From positions 1 through 5,741 of the forward strand of contig JAIXZU010000141.1 in the NCBI GenBank assembly GCA_027489415.1: a DNA stretch of 5,741 nucleotides. Reading direction: 5' to 3'. Below, piece after piece: positions 5,274-5,741 of this stretch. The position numbers were made by a program, and so were the translations under genes. How positions within the stretch are numbered: the first letter of the stretch is position 1; every line of letters begins with the position of its first letter. Source of the stretch: Alphaproteobacteria bacterium. GTDB taxonomy: Bacteria > Pseudomonadota > Alphaproteobacteria > UBA2136 > UBA6156. The notes under the pieces were generated by a model. That model was not told where the DNA came from. It saw nothing but the letters and a program-made list of their open reading frames with translations, and made no database searches.

Positions 5274-5741
5274 TTATGATATGGTGGAGATGAGCCAGTT
5301 TGGCAAGTGGGGGAAGCGCAGCATAAGGCACCAGCCCAGAATGAGCGGCACGCCGAAAGGCACCATGGCCTTGGGTTTGAGGCAGGCTATCGGTAACCAC
5401 AGCAAGCTACCTACGGCAATGGCCCAAAAGCCCGTGGTAAGCGGCAGGAAAGCGAACAGGGCGGCGAGGAGTTTGAAGTCCCCTCCCCCCAGCCCCATGG
5501 AGACGCGGTAGTGGCCAAGTGTGAGGCTGAATGAGAGCATAATACAGAGTGCCATGACGGCTTGCCCGAACTGGCCATGAAACAGCGCATAACACAGCCC
5601 TATGCAGATAAGGGGCACGGTATAGATGTTGGGGAGGGTGTAGGTGGTGAGGTCCATCACCAATAACCGCGAAAAGACCATGCCGGTGGGAATGGCGGCC
5701 CAGCCGAGGGCGGGCCAGAGGAAAATGATAAGGGCGACCGA
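5274..5741 (-). CDS. A24-family prepilin peptidase, 5' end outside window
   Basis: The frame is open to the right edge, giving 155 residues of the C-terminal part. This inner-membrane aspartic peptidase cleaves the leader of type IV or Flp-type pilins and pseudopilins. The first catalytic Asp is in MDLTTYTLPN (visible residue 30), matching the family pattern of Asp followed by I/L-P-N/D. The second is in GLGGGDFKLLAAL (Asp at visible residue 88), the GxGD motif. Hydrophobic stretches surround both, and VPFGVPLILG near the end matches the usual C-terminal PFG motif. Because the N-terminus is missing I cannot tell a compact CpaA/TadV type from a bifunctional PilD/GspO type with a methylase half. 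An ATG at 5681 is in frame but would leave too little before the first Asp, so translation probably starts further upstream. No pilin or secretion gene is visible in the window. Confidence 0.9.
   Translation of the reverse strand, partial: SVALIIFLWPALGWAAIPTGMVFSRLLVMDLTTYTLPNIYTVPLICIGLCYALFHGQFGQAVMALCIMLSFSLTLGHYRVSMGLGGGDFKLLAALFAFLPLTTGFWAIAVGSLLWLPIACLKPKAMVPFGVPLILGWCLMLRFPHLPNWLISTIS

Overview
The window looks like a chromosomal segment of a moderately GC-rich Gram-negative bacterium, most likely an alphaproteobacterium. Three things point that way: two outer-membrane-type lipoproteins, a prfA-prmC pair, and a small J-domain protein with an N-terminal Cys/His zinc-type motif, an architecture I associate with Alphaproteobacteria. 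The genus cannot be named from this sequence.

Layout. Positions 1-33 hold a strong bidirectional terminator hairpin. Positions 61-900 (minus) encode an unrecognised single-pass membrane protein with coiled coils and an Asn/Gln/Lys-rich tail. A divergent intergenic region of about 190 bp (901-1089) contains a nested inverted repeat followed by a T-run. From 1090 to 4577 (plus) lies a compact probable operon: prfA (peptide chain release factor 1), prmC (the methyltransferase that modifies the release-factor GGQ glutamine), and two lipoproteins of unknown function that overlap their upstream neighbours. It closes with a rho-independent terminator whose stem begins in the last stop codon. Converging on it from the right (minus strand) are an A24-family prepilin peptidase, cut by the window edge, and the J-domain protein, which starts 5 nt after the peptidase stop and is probably translationally coupled to it.

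How the genes fit together. PrfA reads UAA/UAG stop codons and PrmC methylates its GGQ glutamine, so the first two genes form one functional unit. The lipoproteins appear to be co-transcribed with them for no obvious functional reason. They share a layout (lipobox, W-Y strand, Lys-rich beta segment, C-terminal helix) and may be diverged relatives of a YajG/LptE-like fold.

The most unusual signal is a set of three short degenerate tandem arrays, each with an exact 7-nt period, at 2182-2212, 3078-3110 and 4593-4627. All fit one loose purine-rich heptad pattern: [A/C/G]-G, then a mostly purine/C filler. One array is the whole prfA-prmC spacer, one encodes the extra C-terminal tail of PrmC and the leader of the next gene, and one sits just after the operon terminator. 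They look like members of a dispersed heptameric repeat family placed at gene ends. I see no complete defence, mobile or CRISPR system here.
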